Assembly (NCBI GenBank): GCA_003615045.1
Contig: ML014209.1
Span: 1 to 64,000, forward strand
Length of the DNA: 64,000 nucleotides
Source: Caulochytrium protostelioides
Taxonomy: Eukaryota > Chytridiomycota > Caulochytriomycetes > Caulochytriales > Caulochytriaceae
Direction of reading: 5' to 3'
Part shown: positions 1 through 8,824 of the stretch, piece by piece
How positions within the stretch are numbered: the stretch's first letter is position 1
How the letters are laid out: the number at the start of each line of letters is the position of its first letter
Notes under the pieces: model-generated
What the model saw: the letters and a program-made list of their open reading frames with translations, nothing else
Database searches by the model: none
Told to the model about the DNA's origin: nothing
Position numbers and translations under genes: made by a program

Positions 1-21
1 CCGTCCAACAAAACAAAAATT

Positions 22-94
22 GCCTTTGTAGCTCAGTGGCTAGAGCGTCTGCCTAGTAAGCAGAAGGTCCGCAGTTCGATCCTGTGTAAAGGCA
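22..94 (+). tRNA. tRNA-Thr (anticodon AGT)
   Basis: A complete 73-nt cloverleaf can be folded by hand. The acceptor stem pairs GCCTTTG with TAAAGGC (one G-U) and leaves discriminator A. The D arm is GCTC/GAGC. The anticodon stem is TCTGC/GCAGA around loop CTAGTAA, which gives anticodon AGT (threonine, ACU/ACC). The T arm is CGCAG/CTGTG with loop TTCGATC. There is no intron and no encoded CCA, as expected for a eukaryotic nuclear tRNA gene. The internal A box (TAGCTCAGTGG) and B box (GTTCGATCC) would serve as the Pol III promoter. Confidence 0.95.
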
Positions 95-96
95 TC

Positions 97-100
97 TTTT
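97..100 (+). terminator. Pol III T-run terminator of tRNA-Thr
   Basis: Four consecutive T residues begin three bases after the tRNA 3' end, the usual minimal RNA polymerase III termination signal. Confidence 0.75.
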
Positions 101-299
101 GGAGTGTGACCACTCCGTTTAGCTGGGCCATCTATCCCTCTGGAACCAGCAGGTGCCTTGCCGTTGTTCATTGATTTTCTTCAAGGGTTCCTCTTCTCTC
201 TTAACTTATATGGATGGGACCGCATCAGCCGCGGACCACACCCGTTTCTATCGCAGAGGAAGGGCCATCGCTGGTCCTCCGAGGGAGGTCTCATGCGAG

Positions 300-821
300 C
301 GATGCCCGCGTGGCGGTCTGGTCGATCTGGAGCAGGTGGCACACCGTCGGCCAACCGGCTCCGGAAACCCTGGTCGGGGGCTCGCTCGACCGCGCCGACG
401 CGGGTCAACCCGCCCCGCCGTGCTCGTGCGGGTGCTTCCGCGGCCGAGCCGACGACGGTCGCCCCGGTCCGCAAGACCCGGGTGTACGCCCAGACGAATG
501 CGGTCTTGAAACCTGGTCCACACCGGCGCCAGGGGACCACGGTTCGTGGCTTGCTGTGGTATAAAGCTACCAACGGCAATGATGCCACCCACAGCAAGTT
601 GGTGAACCGCGACCTCAATGCCGCGTTGAACATCCGCTGCTGTCTGGCCTTACCCGTCAGACCGGAGGCGTTGTGCCGCAATCCCGGGCAAACCCCGTTG
701 CAGTCCAAGGTCGGTAAATTCATCCGATACTGAACCGAATGCGCGTCTGCTTCGGGGGGACCCCTGGGGTCACCCACCGAGAGCATGGTGTGTGCCTTGA
801 CTCAATATACTCAATATACTG
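300..821 (+). mobile_element. Fanzor-like element relic A (C-terminal RuvC part and right end)
   Basis: This is a decayed 3' half of a Fanzor/TnpB-like element. The plus frame from about 400 to 733 reads through KTRVYAQTNAVLKPG, VRGLLWYKATNGN and NRDLNAALNIR (605-637), then ends in KVGKFIRY and stop TGA at 731-733. NRDLNAALNIR matches the RuvC-III/zinc-finger end of TnpB and Fanzor nucleases. Further upstream, near 318, a LVD motif in another frame aligns with the VDEFRT motif of relic D, so at least one frameshift lies between them. The N-terminal domain and RuvC-I are absent. After the stop comes the GC-rich hairpin region shared by all relics (about 745-785) and a terminal (ACTCAATAT)2 motif at 800-821 that recurs in relic C. 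The family assignment is by recognition of motifs, not by a search. Confidence 0.62.
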
Positions 822-845
822 GTCCTGGAAACTGGATCTAGAGGC

Positions 846-1080
846 AGTAACATCCCCTCCTCGAACCGCGATCTAAATGTCGCGTTGACCATCCGATGCT
901 GTCTGGCCTTACCCACCAGACCGATAGCGCTGTGCCGCAACCCGGAGCAAACCAGGTCGCGGCCCAAGATCGGCAAGCTCATCCGACACTGAACCAAATG
1001 CGCTACTGCCTCGGTGGTGCCCCCCAGGGGTCCCCCACCGAGGGCATGGTGTGCGTGTACCAATACGACCGCGTCGAACA
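846..1080 (+). mobile_element. Fanzor-like relic B (C-terminal remnant and right end)
   Basis: This is a shorter remnant of the same family, starting in the RuvC-III region: NRDLNVALTIRCCLAL, then KIGKLIRH and stop TGA at 990-992. The frame is open across the remnant, but everything N-terminal is missing. The region after the stop holds the best-preserved hairpin of the family: CCTCGGTGG (1009-1017) pairs perfectly with CCACCGAGG (1035-1043), with an inner CCCC/GGGG. The remnant ends about 70 bp from the UBE3C stop codon and is oriented toward it, so it probably lies in or next to the UBE3C 3' UTR. Confidence 0.58.
1009..1043 (+). ncRNA. Conserved hairpin after the Fanzor relic B stop (candidate guide-RNA scaffold)
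   Basis: A perfect 9-bp stem (CCTCGGTGG/CCACCGAGG) encloses a 17-nt segment with an inner CCCC/GGGG pairing. It lies 17 nt after the relic stop codon. Degenerate versions occur at the same distance after the stop in relics A, C, D and F. In TnpB and Fanzor systems the guide RNA comes from the 3' end of the gene and the right end, so this is a plausible scaffold remnant. Transcription is not shown by the sequence. Confidence 0.4.
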
Positions 1081-1147
1081 AAAATATGCATGACGGCATG
1101 ACGGCGTTGTGAGGGTCATGGATACCGCCCGATCCCTGCAAGCGATG

Positions 1148-4100
1148 CTACGACAGATCGAATCCGGCATTGGATGTGACGGCTTTCTCCATCTGTGCGG
1201 CGAGCTGCTCATAGGTGGTGTACTGCGGCAGCTTGAGGAGATTGACGCACGTAGAGGCGGTGGGCAGCCGCTGCAAATCGGTGCCTGCGTCGCGGATACA
1301 AAACAGCGGCACAAGGTCCTTGAATCCAAGCAGCGGGGGCCGGCTGCAGCTCGTCGCGAACCGGGTGAACTGCCGGCGAATGTCGTCAGTCTGGTTGGCG
1401 AACCAGGCCCAGAAGAGCCGGATTGTCGGGTGGTCCTGATCGTAAACGCCCGTGTACAGCGTGTTCTGCCGCAGATCCTCCACGTCGATGGGCACGCCTG
1501 GCGCGCCGCTCAGCATGATCTGCAGCTCGCGGGTGTTAAAGATGCGCAGCCACTCGGGACGCAGCAGCGCGCTGAGTCCCGAAAAGAAAGCACGACACTG
1601 TGCTTCGATCTCACGGTTGAGGCGGTAGTCGGCCACAAGGTAAATGTAGCGGAGGCGATTGGCGTTGGTGACGGCGATGGTTCGGCCATTGGGAATCAGG
1701 TCGAAGGTTTTGGAGACACCAAACTCGTCTTCGTCGATACTAAACGTGAGCTCGAGCTCAGCGGCATCGGGGGCGGATTTAAGATAGAGCAGACCCTTGT
1801 AGAGTGTAGGATCTAACGAAGGCAGGTCATCCAGGTAACTGCGCCGGCCGAGCCACTTGGCCAAAAAGAAGGTGGTAAACTCGATGTCGATCAGGAGCTG
1901 CTCATACAGCGCCTTCCCGACCATCTTGCCGAGGAAGGTCATGTAGCCGAGGTGGGTCTCGTCTTGAGCATATGCGCCCGGATTCGGGTAGAGCAGCTGG
2001 TCGGCCGTCGCTTTGAACAGCCCTGCATTGGGCTGGAAGGCTTCGGCGACGAGGGACGTGAGGAACTCCTTGAAGACGCCGCCCGCGTCAATGCCGGCTT
2101 CCTCAAGCCCGAACTGGTCGATGAACTCGATCACGATGCGGCGCTTGAGGATCGACGAGTCGCGCGAGGGCACGTTGAGGCGCATGTACCCGTCCTCGAA
2201 GATGTGGCCGCGGCGGATCCGCGCGCTGAGGCCGCTCGTAATGTACCCAAACTCGTTGGGGTCGGCATGGGCCGCGCGGTCGCGACGGCACCACTCGACA
2301 AAGATCTCCATCCGGCGCTCGAAATGAGTCGCAAAGGGCAGATACTTGAGGATCACCGCGCCGCGGAAGAGCGACATCCGCGCCAGGCCGTCGTCGTCCC
2401 AGTCGGCGCCGACGTGGTCGGCCAGGGCGGGTGCGGCTACGAGCGAGAGCCAGCCCGCGTCGTCGGTCACGGGCACAGGCGCGGTGCGGCGATGCTGGGT
2501 GTCCGCGAGGGGATACGTCGTGTGCTCAAGCAGCGGCTGCAGCGCCAGTACGTCCGGGACCGCCATCGCATAGGGGGGATCCATGGGCCGAGTCCGGCCC
2601 GCCGCCGCCGCGGCCGTCATGGTCGGGCCCCGCAGGTACGCGTCCGCGTCCTCAAGACGCAGCAGCGGGAACTCTGGGTGATCGACGATCCAGCGACGAT
2701 TCGCGAGCGACTGCAGCAAACTGGAGAGCGAGTGCTTCAAGTCCCACGCAGTCAACCAGGGACACGCGCGCATCAGCTGGTAGCCGTTGTGGATCGGGTG
2801 GATTTCGATGTGCAGGCAGAACGCCACGTGCAGGGCCGCGCGCACAAATGCATACAGCGGCGTCGGGTGGTCGGCATCACGAGCCAGCCCGAGCCCGCCG
2901 CTGTGCGGGCGGCGGCGGCCGCCGTGATCAGAGAACACCGGATGCAATTCCGCAATGCCGAGCTGGAGCTCGAGATCATCGTCGCTCCATGTCACCATGG
3001 CGCCGTTGATCATTTCGGCAAGGCAGGACAACGCCAAGACCTCAAAGACGATGGTATCCGCATCGCCGCCCTCGACGTCCCCCGACGTGCTGTCGGGGTT
3101 GTTGCCGACAGCCCGTGGGCGCTCGTCACTGCTCTCGCGAGTGCGCTCGCTCGCCCGTGAAGGCCACAGCACCGAAAAGAGCCGTGGCGCACGAGACGTT
3201 GCTTCGCGCAGCAGCCCGAAGTGCGGCACGGATGGCAGCAGCAGTCGCGGCAGTTGCCCGTGGGCCTTGTAGTACAGCAGCGACAGGAACCGCGTCGCGG
3301 GTTCCGGCGTCAGCACGCGAATCGCCGTCAGAATCGTGACGACGGGCAGCAGCCGCGTTTGCCGGAAGCGCTGCGCTGCCGCCGCCGCCGCCGCCGTGTC
3401 CGCATCTTCGCTCGCAATCTGCTGGGCCGCGGTCTGCACGACAGACGCCATCATGACGTCGACCATTGCGTCGCTCGTGAGAGTCCCGATCCATTTCTGG
3501 AGCCGCGCGATATGGCTGCCGAAGGTACGGTCGAGTGCGGCCGTCGACGAGGCGTCGATCCCATCCGGTGTCGTCGTCGTCGCTGCTGTTGCTGCCGTCG
3601 CCGCCGCCGCCGCCGCCGCGCCCGGGGTGGCCAAAGCGGAGGCAGCGGACGCCGTGGCCGGCCGCACGGAGTGCATCGGACTCGTCGCGTCATGCGGAAG
3701 CGAGCCGCGATCGGAGCCCGTATCGCCGTCGACGTCCGTGTCACTGAGCGCGTCGCTGGCAGCGTCGTCCGAATCCGAAGTCATGCTGGCACGGTCGCCG
3801 TGGTCCCCTGCGGCACCGCCCGACGCGCCGCCCGCGCGGACGAGGCGGCGCCGGAGCCACCAGAGCGGCGCGGCCATCAATGTGCGCGCGAGGGCAGCGA
3901 GGTAGTGGTGCGCGTCAGCGCCGTCCCACGCGCGCAGTCGGGCATGACAAAAAATGATGAGGTTGACCAGAATCGCGGTGCGGGCCACCAGCGACAGCGG
4001 CGGGCGGGCGGCGCGGCGATTCGCGGGCGGGGTCCGGGCGTCCGCGTCGATCCAGACCAGCATGGCGCGGAGCGGGAGGTGCTGCGCTAGCAAGGCGACT

Positions 4101-5239
4101 TCGGCGGCCGTGAGGTGGTAGGGCAGCAACGGAACGGCCCAGATCGTGCGGACCAGGGTCGCCGGCACGCCTGGTGCGGTCTGATCCTCGCCGCCAGCGG
4201 GGGCGAGGACGGCAGGGGCAGGGGCAGCGGTGGCATGGGCCGGATCGGCGGCGGCCGGCGCGAGCGCGCGGTAGAGCTGGAGGAACTGGACGAGGTCCGT
4301 GAGGGCTTGGCGCGGCGGCGGCGGCGGCGTGGCCGTGCGCTGCGCGGGGGTCGGGCCCCTGCCGGGGATCGCCGCCGCGAGGCAAGCGCCGTAGGGCTCG
4401 CTGATTGCGTCGATCCACGTGGCCCAAGCGGCCAGGGCGGGAACCACGGGTGCCGCGGCCGAAGCGGCCGGCGAGGCCCGCGCGGCGGCGTCCGCACGCC
4501 CCGAAGCCAGCGCTGTGCGGAGCGCGTCGCCGACGACGTCCTCCCATGATGCATCGTCGTCCAGCGCCATCGGCGACGGCGTCGGGGCCGGTAATGACGG
4601 GAGCGGGGCCGCCGCGGCCGCGGCCGAGATGTTGGCGGGCAGGGTCCGCAGAAGTTTCGCATAGAAGGAGCCGAGTACGGCGGCCCACGGGAGGGTCCCG
4701 AGGGCCATGCCGGCGGCCAAGACGGTGCTGTACGCGGTGCCGTCCACGACGCATGGCTGCGCCAGCAGCGCCAGATGCGCGCGGTACAAGCCGCGGTCGT
4801 CCATACTCGCTGCAGGGCGGGCAAGCGCGGCGGCACGCGGCGTGGGCGCCGGACCACGACCAAAGAACAGGAGCTGGCGCGTCAGCAGCACGACGCGCCA
4901 CAGCTGCGCCCGCGTCCAGGGTGCTGGTCGTCGTTCGGGACTCACCGTCGCTGTCGCCGTCATCGAAGCGAGAGGGGCGCCAGGGCCGATCTCGGCCATG
5001 AGCTGGTCGCGGTCGGTGCGGAACCGGTGGCGGAGTTCACGGTCGGCCTGGCGCCGCGCGAGGGCGGCGCACCAGGCGGCCTGGATCTGGCGGGCGGCGG
5101 CATGGCGACGGCGCTCGTCCTCGCGGGCCTGGCGCTCGCGCGCGGCTTGGCGGAGCAGCGCGTCCTTGTCGACGCGCTTGTGCGAGCCGCTCAGGTCGAT
5201 TGTCCGCTTCGTGCGGAAGTCGCCGCGGAAGTTGTACAT
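1148..5239 (-). CDS. UBE3C: HECT-type E3 ubiquitin ligase, UBE3C/Hul5 family
   Basis: Predicted E3 ubiquitin ligase of 1363 residues. UBE3C/Hul5 acts at the proteasome and extends ubiquitin chains on stalled substrates. I place the start at the ATG at 5239 because the reading MYNFRGDFRTKRTIDLSG matches the typical UBE3C N-terminus; the frame is open for 46 more codons upstream, but those look non-coding. An IQ-type helix (ARQIQAAWCAALARRQ) lies at about residues 48-64. The middle is Ala/Pro-rich and contains an acidic Ser/Asp tract. The HECT domain fills the last 370 residues or so, with EEAGIDAGGVFKEFL and the catalytic cysteine in STCVNLLKLP at residue 1331 (codon 1247-1249). The C-terminus NAGFDLS keeps the near-terminal Phe of HECT enzymes. 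The protein is longer than human UBE3C (1083 aa) because of low-complexity insertions. No introns are needed. Confidence 0.93.
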   Translation of the reverse strand: MYNFRGDFRTKRTIDLSGSHKRVDKDALLRQAARERQAREDERRRHAAARQIQAAWCAALARRQADRELRHRFRTDRDQLMAEIGPGAPLASMTATATVSPERRPAPWTRAQLWRVVLLTRQLLFFGRGPAPTPRAAALARPAASMDDRGLYRAHLALLAQPCVVDGTAYSTVLAAGMALGTLPWAAVLGSFYAKLLRTLPANISAAAAAAPLPSLPAPTPSPMALDDDASWEDVVGDALRTALASGRADAAARASPAASAAAPVVPALAAWATWIDAISEPYGACLAAAIPGRGPTPAQRTATPPPPPRQALTDLVQFLQLYRALAPAAADPAHATAAPAPAVLAPAGGEDQTAPGVPATLVRTIWAVPLLPYHLTAAEVALLAQHLPLRAMLVWIDADARTPPANRRAARPPLSLVARTAILVNLIIFCHARLRAWDGADAHHYLAALARTLMAAPLWWLRRRLVRAGGASGGAAGDHGDRASMTSDSDDAASDALSDTDVDGDTGSDRGSLPHDATSPMHSVRPATASAASALATPGAAAAAAATAATAATTTTPDGIDASSTAALDRTFGSHIARLQKWIGTLTSDAMVDVMMASVVQTAAQQIASEDADTAAAAAAAQRFRQTRLLPVVTILTAIRVLTPEPATRFLSLLYYKAHGQLPRLLLPSVPHFGLLREATSRAPRLFSVLWPSRASERTRESSDERPRAVGNNPDSTSGDVEGGDADTIVFEVLALSCLAEMINGAMVTWSDDDLELQLGIAELHPVFSDHGGRRRPHSGGLGLARDADHPTPLYAFVRAALHVAFCLHIEIHPIHNGYQLMRACPWLTAWDLKHSLSSLLQSLANRRWIVDHPEFPLLRLEDADAYLRGPTMTAAAAAGRTRPMDPPYAMAVPDVLALQPLLEHTTYPLADTQHRRTAPVPVTDDAGWLSLVAAPALADHVGADWDDDGLARMSLFRGAVILKYLPFATHFERRMEIFVEWCRRDRAAHADPNEFGYITSGLSARIRRGHIFEDGYMRLNVPSRDSSILKRRIVIEFIDQFGLEEAGIDAGGVFKEFLTSLVAEAFQPNAGLFKATADQLLYPNPGAYAQDETHLGYMTFLGKMVGKALYEQLLIDIEFTTFFLAKWLGRRSYLDDLPSLDPTLYKGLLYLKSAPDAAELELTFSIDEDEFGVSKTFDLIPNGRTIAVTNANRLRYIYLVADYRLNREIEAQCRAFFSGLSALLRPEWLRIFNTRELQIMLSGAPGVPIDVEDLRQNTLYTGVYDQDHPTIRLFWAWFANQTDDIRRQFTRFATSCSRPPLLGFKDLVPLFCIRDAGTDLQRLPTASTCVNLLKLPQYTTYEQLAAQMEKAVTSNAGFDLS

Positions 5240-6265
5240 GGCGGCGGCCCGATAATGGCAAAGCGGACGAGCCCTGCGATGTTGGCCACAGCGGCAAGAC
5301 TCGCGAAGGTGGCAACACGGGCAGTAATCACGATGATGGCACGCACGAAGGGCCGTCCCTGCGATACGCAACCCCAACGGCGTCCCGATGGCCGCCGGAT
5401 CAGCCCGTCCAGACCGGCGGTCGCGACCGGCGGGAGGGGGTCTCGGGATCCGGTTCGCGGGAGATCGCCTGCGGAAAATGTCGGCGGATGGCGGAGGGGA
5501 TGGGTACGGACCCTGTCAGGACGCGCTGCAGCGGGAAGGCGATGTCGGCGAGGAAGACGACGCGGGTCGGAGCGACGCCCGGCCGGGCCGAGCCGATGCT
5601 TCGATGCGGCCGATACCGGCGATCGCGGCCGTCACGGATGACTGACGGCAACCGCGTCTCACTGTCCCGCAGATCGCTGTCGATCGAAGGTGGACACGTG
5701 CCCTCGGTCCTGATGGGCCGCGGCAGCAGCGACGGCGGCGGCGGCGGCGGCGATCCGGCCGACAGCGGCCTCCAAGATGCTCGACGTGGTCGCCCTCCCA
5801 CCTGGAGCGCTGGCAAAGGGGGCTGCGCCTCCGGCGGCTGCGCCTCGTCGCCTGGAACTCTCCCCCTTCTCTCCCCTTCTCCCCTTCCCGAGGCCCCGAT
5901 CACCCCCGACGTCGTCGTCCTGCCGATCCCGCCGTCAGATAAGCGTGTTCCCCACAGCATGGCAGCGTACGGCATGCCAGGGGATAGCGATGGGAACAGC
6001 GGTAGCAGCAGATAGCGCTAGCGACCGATGGGTAGGCATCACGATGAATTCGATGTCCAGGATACGGGGCGTCGGGCAGGTTGGGGGAGCCTTGGCGCGC
6101 TTTATGCCGGTCACATCGCAGGCTAACACCAAGCCGCGCGGCGGCGGAGGCGTCGATGCCCTTGATCGTGACGCACCGCATCGCGCTGGCGCCAGACGTC
6201 TACCGAGCCTCAGCGGGCATCCATCACGCCATCCAACCCTACCCAGCCGCACCGCGGAGAGCGGC
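5240..6265. other. Intergenic region, UBE3C to CCDC43
   Basis: About 1 kb of GC-rich sequence upstream of UBE3C and downstream of CCDC43. It should contain the UBE3C promoter. I see no convincing gene; the overlapping open frames on both strands have no recognisable motif and look like effects of high GC. Confidence 0.5.
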
Positions 6266-7176
6266 TCAGAGCCGCCGCTTCTCCTTCTTCTGGGTCGGCT
6301 TCTTGGTGGCCTTCTGGGCGGCGCGCTGCTTCTCGAGAGCCTCGCGGTTGCGCTTGACCTCGGCGGCGTGCGCCGCGGCGCTGCGGTCGCGCGCCTCCTG
6401 CTGCGCCTGGCGCACGCGGTCCGCGTTGTCGTTCTTGGGCAGCACCGGCGCCATCGCCAGGTTGATCGGCGCCCGCGCCGCGGCTTTCGCCGCTTTCTTG
6501 CTCAGCGGCCGCGCGGGCACGGCCGCGGCGGCCGCGGCCGCCGCGGCCTCCTCGTCCTCGGGCGCGTCCTCGTAGACATACGCATAGTTGGAGAGAATGT
6601 GCTGGCGGAGGGCCCTTTCTTCGGCGCTCAGGCCGGACTCCGAGATCGAGGCCGACGCAGGGCGCGAGGCCGGGGCGGCCCGGGCGGCGGCGGCGGCGGC
6701 GCGCCGCTGCGCGGCCAGCGTGTCGCGGTACCGCGCCACCACGGCGGCGCAGAGGACGTCGGCGCCCGTCACGCCCTCGACGTCGGTCAGCGCCATCGTC
6801 ATGGTCTCGATCCGCTCCGCGTCGTCGATCGCGTCGTCGGCGCAGACGGTCATCATGTACTCGGCGTACACCTGGCGGAGGGGGTTCCCCGGGGGTTCGC
6901 ATCCACGGCAGGGGCCGCGCCACGGGGCGGGCGGCCGTCACGCGCATCCACAGCCGCAGGCCATGGATCGTCGAATCGCAGAAAGCCAGGGGAGGAAGGT
7001 GAGCCGAGGGGTCATCGCGCGGACGGCGATGCGGCCGGGGCATCGAGAGGGGCGCTTGAGTGGGAAGCGCCATCGTGGGCGGACGTTACCTCGATGTCGC
7101 TGACGCCGTGGCGGGCGAGCTCGCCGTGGACCCACGCGAGAAAGCCCTCGGCATGCTCGCCGGACAGGGTCGCCAT
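6266..7176 (-). CDS. CCDC43: CCDC43-like coiled-coil protein, two exons
   Basis: Predicted 230-residue homologue of CCDC43, a small conserved protein whose molecular role is poorly defined. Exon 1 is 7090-7176 (29 codons, from ATG in a GCCGCCATGG context, reading MATLSGEHAEGFLAWVHGEL). The intron is 6872-7089 (218 nt, GTAACG...CAG, phase 0). Exon 2 is 6266-6871 and begins VYAEYMMTVCADDA. The join restores the family's N-terminal helical domain (FLAWV...IEVYAEYM). Later come the LRQHILSNYAYVYED segment, NDNADRVRQAQQEARD (as in the family's NxxxVxxARxxxR region) and a Lys-rich coiled-coil tail. The length is close to human CCDC43 (224 aa). Exon 2 alone has no ATG at its start, which supports the splice. 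Confidence 0.85.
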
Positions 7177-7320
7177 GGCGGCCACGGCGGCGGGGGTTCA
7201 CGGCACGGCGACCCGGTCAGGGGCCCAGGCGACCAGGCGTCGGCCGGCACCCGGCGACCGGCGAAACGGCAGTGGGGATCAGCAAAAAAAGAAGAAACCC
7301 AGGGCGGAGACCCGTTTCAG

Positions 7321-7337
7321 CGGAGATTCGAACTCCG
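7321..7337 (-). other. Isolated tRNA T-arm-like (B-box) motif
   Basis: On the minus strand, CGGAG-TTCGAAT-CTCCG forms a perfect 5-bp T stem and loop matching a B box. It is followed by CTGAAAC, and a T7 run lies at 7284-7290, like a Pol III terminator. I could not find a matching 5' acceptor strand (GTTTCAG) or an A box within about 200 nt upstream, so a complete tRNA is not supported. It may be a tRNA fragment or a tRNA-derived repeat, or chance. Confidence 0.3.
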
Positions 7338-7788
7338 ATCCACGGCACGCGCGGCGGGGACGCGGGGACGCGGGAAGCGAACGTCGGGCGGGCGAGACGA
7401 CCGGCGCGACAGACAGCGTCGACGCGCAGAGGGCCGTCGTCGGACACCACGGCGGGTCTCTGCGGATCCTCGCGACGCTCGGAAATCGCGAGGGAGTCTC
7501 CGCGGCGCCGCGGGCCGCTCGTCCATGTGGCCCCTTGCGGCAGCCGCGCGAAGGCGGCGCTTTGAGAAGCGGCGGACGGTTCGCCGGCAAGCCAAGAGTG
7601 AGACCGCCGCCGCCGTCGCGGGCCGCGCGCCATGCGGCGCAGGCCCAGGACCCCTGGCGGCGGCCTTCCGGCGCGCCTGCGCCACAGCCGGCCGGGTCGG
7701 ACCCCCGCCCGCGCACCGGCGCGTCGTCGCGGCCGGCCGCGCGCGTGGCTTCGGGGATCCGGCGATCCGCATGCCTGCCTGCCGCCGC

Positions 7789-7828
7789 GACGGACGGACG
7801 GACGGACGGACGGACGGACGGACGGACG
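7789..7828. repeat. (GGAC)n tetranucleotide microsatellite
   Basis: About ten uninterrupted GGAC/CGGA units lie in the CCDC43-PSMG3 intergenic region. Confidence 0.95.
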
Positions 7829-8131
7829 CGTGATGCGGCACGTGGGTCGGCGGTATCCACGGCGTCACGCGGGCGCCACGTGGCGCCCGCGTCGTTCTTG
7901 GTGGCCGCGCGCCGCATCCTTCTTAGGAGGGCCTCTCGAGAGGGAGACCCGTGGTCTCGGGGCGATCCAAGACGGCGGAGCACAGGGCAGGTGGGGCACC
8001 CGATCGGATCCCATCGCGCCTCGGTTCGACGGTACGGTTGGCGTTCCCGAAACGCGCGCGCGCCCGCGACCGCAGGCCGATCCTAATCATCCCACCAATC
8101 CTCGCCAACATCCCCGCGCGCCGTCCCTGCC

Positions 8132-8623
8132 ATGGCCTCCTGCCCGCCCGACGGCCCGCAGGGCCTCCGCGTCGCGCAGACGACGTTCCTGACGACACAC
8201 GGGCGGCAGATCGACCTGGTGCTGACGTGGTTTGCGGACACGCTGATGGTCGTGATCAGCGAGAGCGGCAAGATGGGCTCGCTGACGCTGTCGGTGCCGC
8301 CGGCGATGCACGACCCGACGCGGCTGCAGGACCAGCCGACGCCGGCGCTGCAGACCGTGCTGGGCGGCTCGAGCGGCGCCGACCCGCTCATCGATTTTGC
8401 GGCCATGCATCTGCACCGCATCGTCCTCGCCGCGTCGCCCGGCGAGCGCCGCACCCTCATGATCGCGCTCGCCATCAAGCCGCCCGCCAGCGCCGCCCGC
8501 GCGGCGGCCTCCCGCCACGACGCGCAGCTCGACGCGCTCGCGACGCCCGAGATGCAAACCCTCTTTAAGGAGATCTTTGCCGAGTTTACAAAACTCTATG
8601 TCGACCACATGCCATCCCGGTAA
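8132..8623 (+). CDS. PSMG3: Proteasome assembly chaperone 3 (PSMG3/PAC3-like)
   Basis: Predicted 163-residue chaperone. PSMG3 pairs with PSMG4 and guides early assembly of the 20S proteasome alpha ring. The reading VLTWFADTLMVVISESGKMG resembles the family core (human ...ILVVVTQFGKMGTL), followed by DPLIDFAAMHLHRIVL and RRTLMIALAIKP, which line up with the later beta strands of the family. The protein is somewhat longer than human PSMG3 (122 aa), with an N-terminal extension and an Ala-rich insertion before the last helix. It is a single exon. The ATG lies in a CTGCCATGG context. An AATAAA follows 39 bp after the stop. It is convergent with KRR1. Confidence 0.8.
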   Translation: MASCPPDGPQGLRVAQTTFLTTHGRQIDLVLTWFADTLMVVISESGKMGSLTLSVPPAMHDPTRLQDQPTPALQTVLGGSSGADPLIDFAAMHLHRIVLAASPGERRTLMIALAIKPPASAARAAASRHDAQLDALATPEMQTLFKEIFAEFTKLYVDHMPSR

Positions 8624-8661
8624 GCGACCCCGCAGGGGAACGAGGAAGAACAGATCATCGT

Positions 8662-8667
8662 AATAAA
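8662..8667 (+). promoter_or_regulatory. Candidate polyadenylation signal of PSMG3
   Basis: AATAAA lies 39 bp downstream of the PSMG3 stop in a short A/T-richer stretch of an otherwise GC-rich intergenic region. Confidence 0.5.
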
Positions 8668-8824
8668 TAGAGAATGTAACGAAACAAGAGAGGCCGTCAG
8701 CAAGGAGGACCGAGAAGGACCCGAGAGCGACAGCGACAGTGACAGCGCTCTTGGCGTCGAAAGGCGAGGCCACACCACGGCGCAGCGCGGGGCGGAGCAT
8801 CGCCAGGCGCCGGGAACCGCGCGG

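Larger units (their letters stand above)
7177..8131. other. Divergent promoter region, CCDC43 / PSMG3
   Basis: About 955 bp between two head-to-head genes, likely holding both promoters. It contains a GGAC microsatellite and a lone tRNA T-arm-like motif with a T-run (both listed separately). No protein-coding gene is evident. Confidence 0.5.

Noticed and set aside
5777-8086. 769-codon plus-strand open frame across CCDC43
   Set aside because: It runs antisense through both CCDC43 exons and the intergenic microsatellite, with arginine-rich low-complexity translation.
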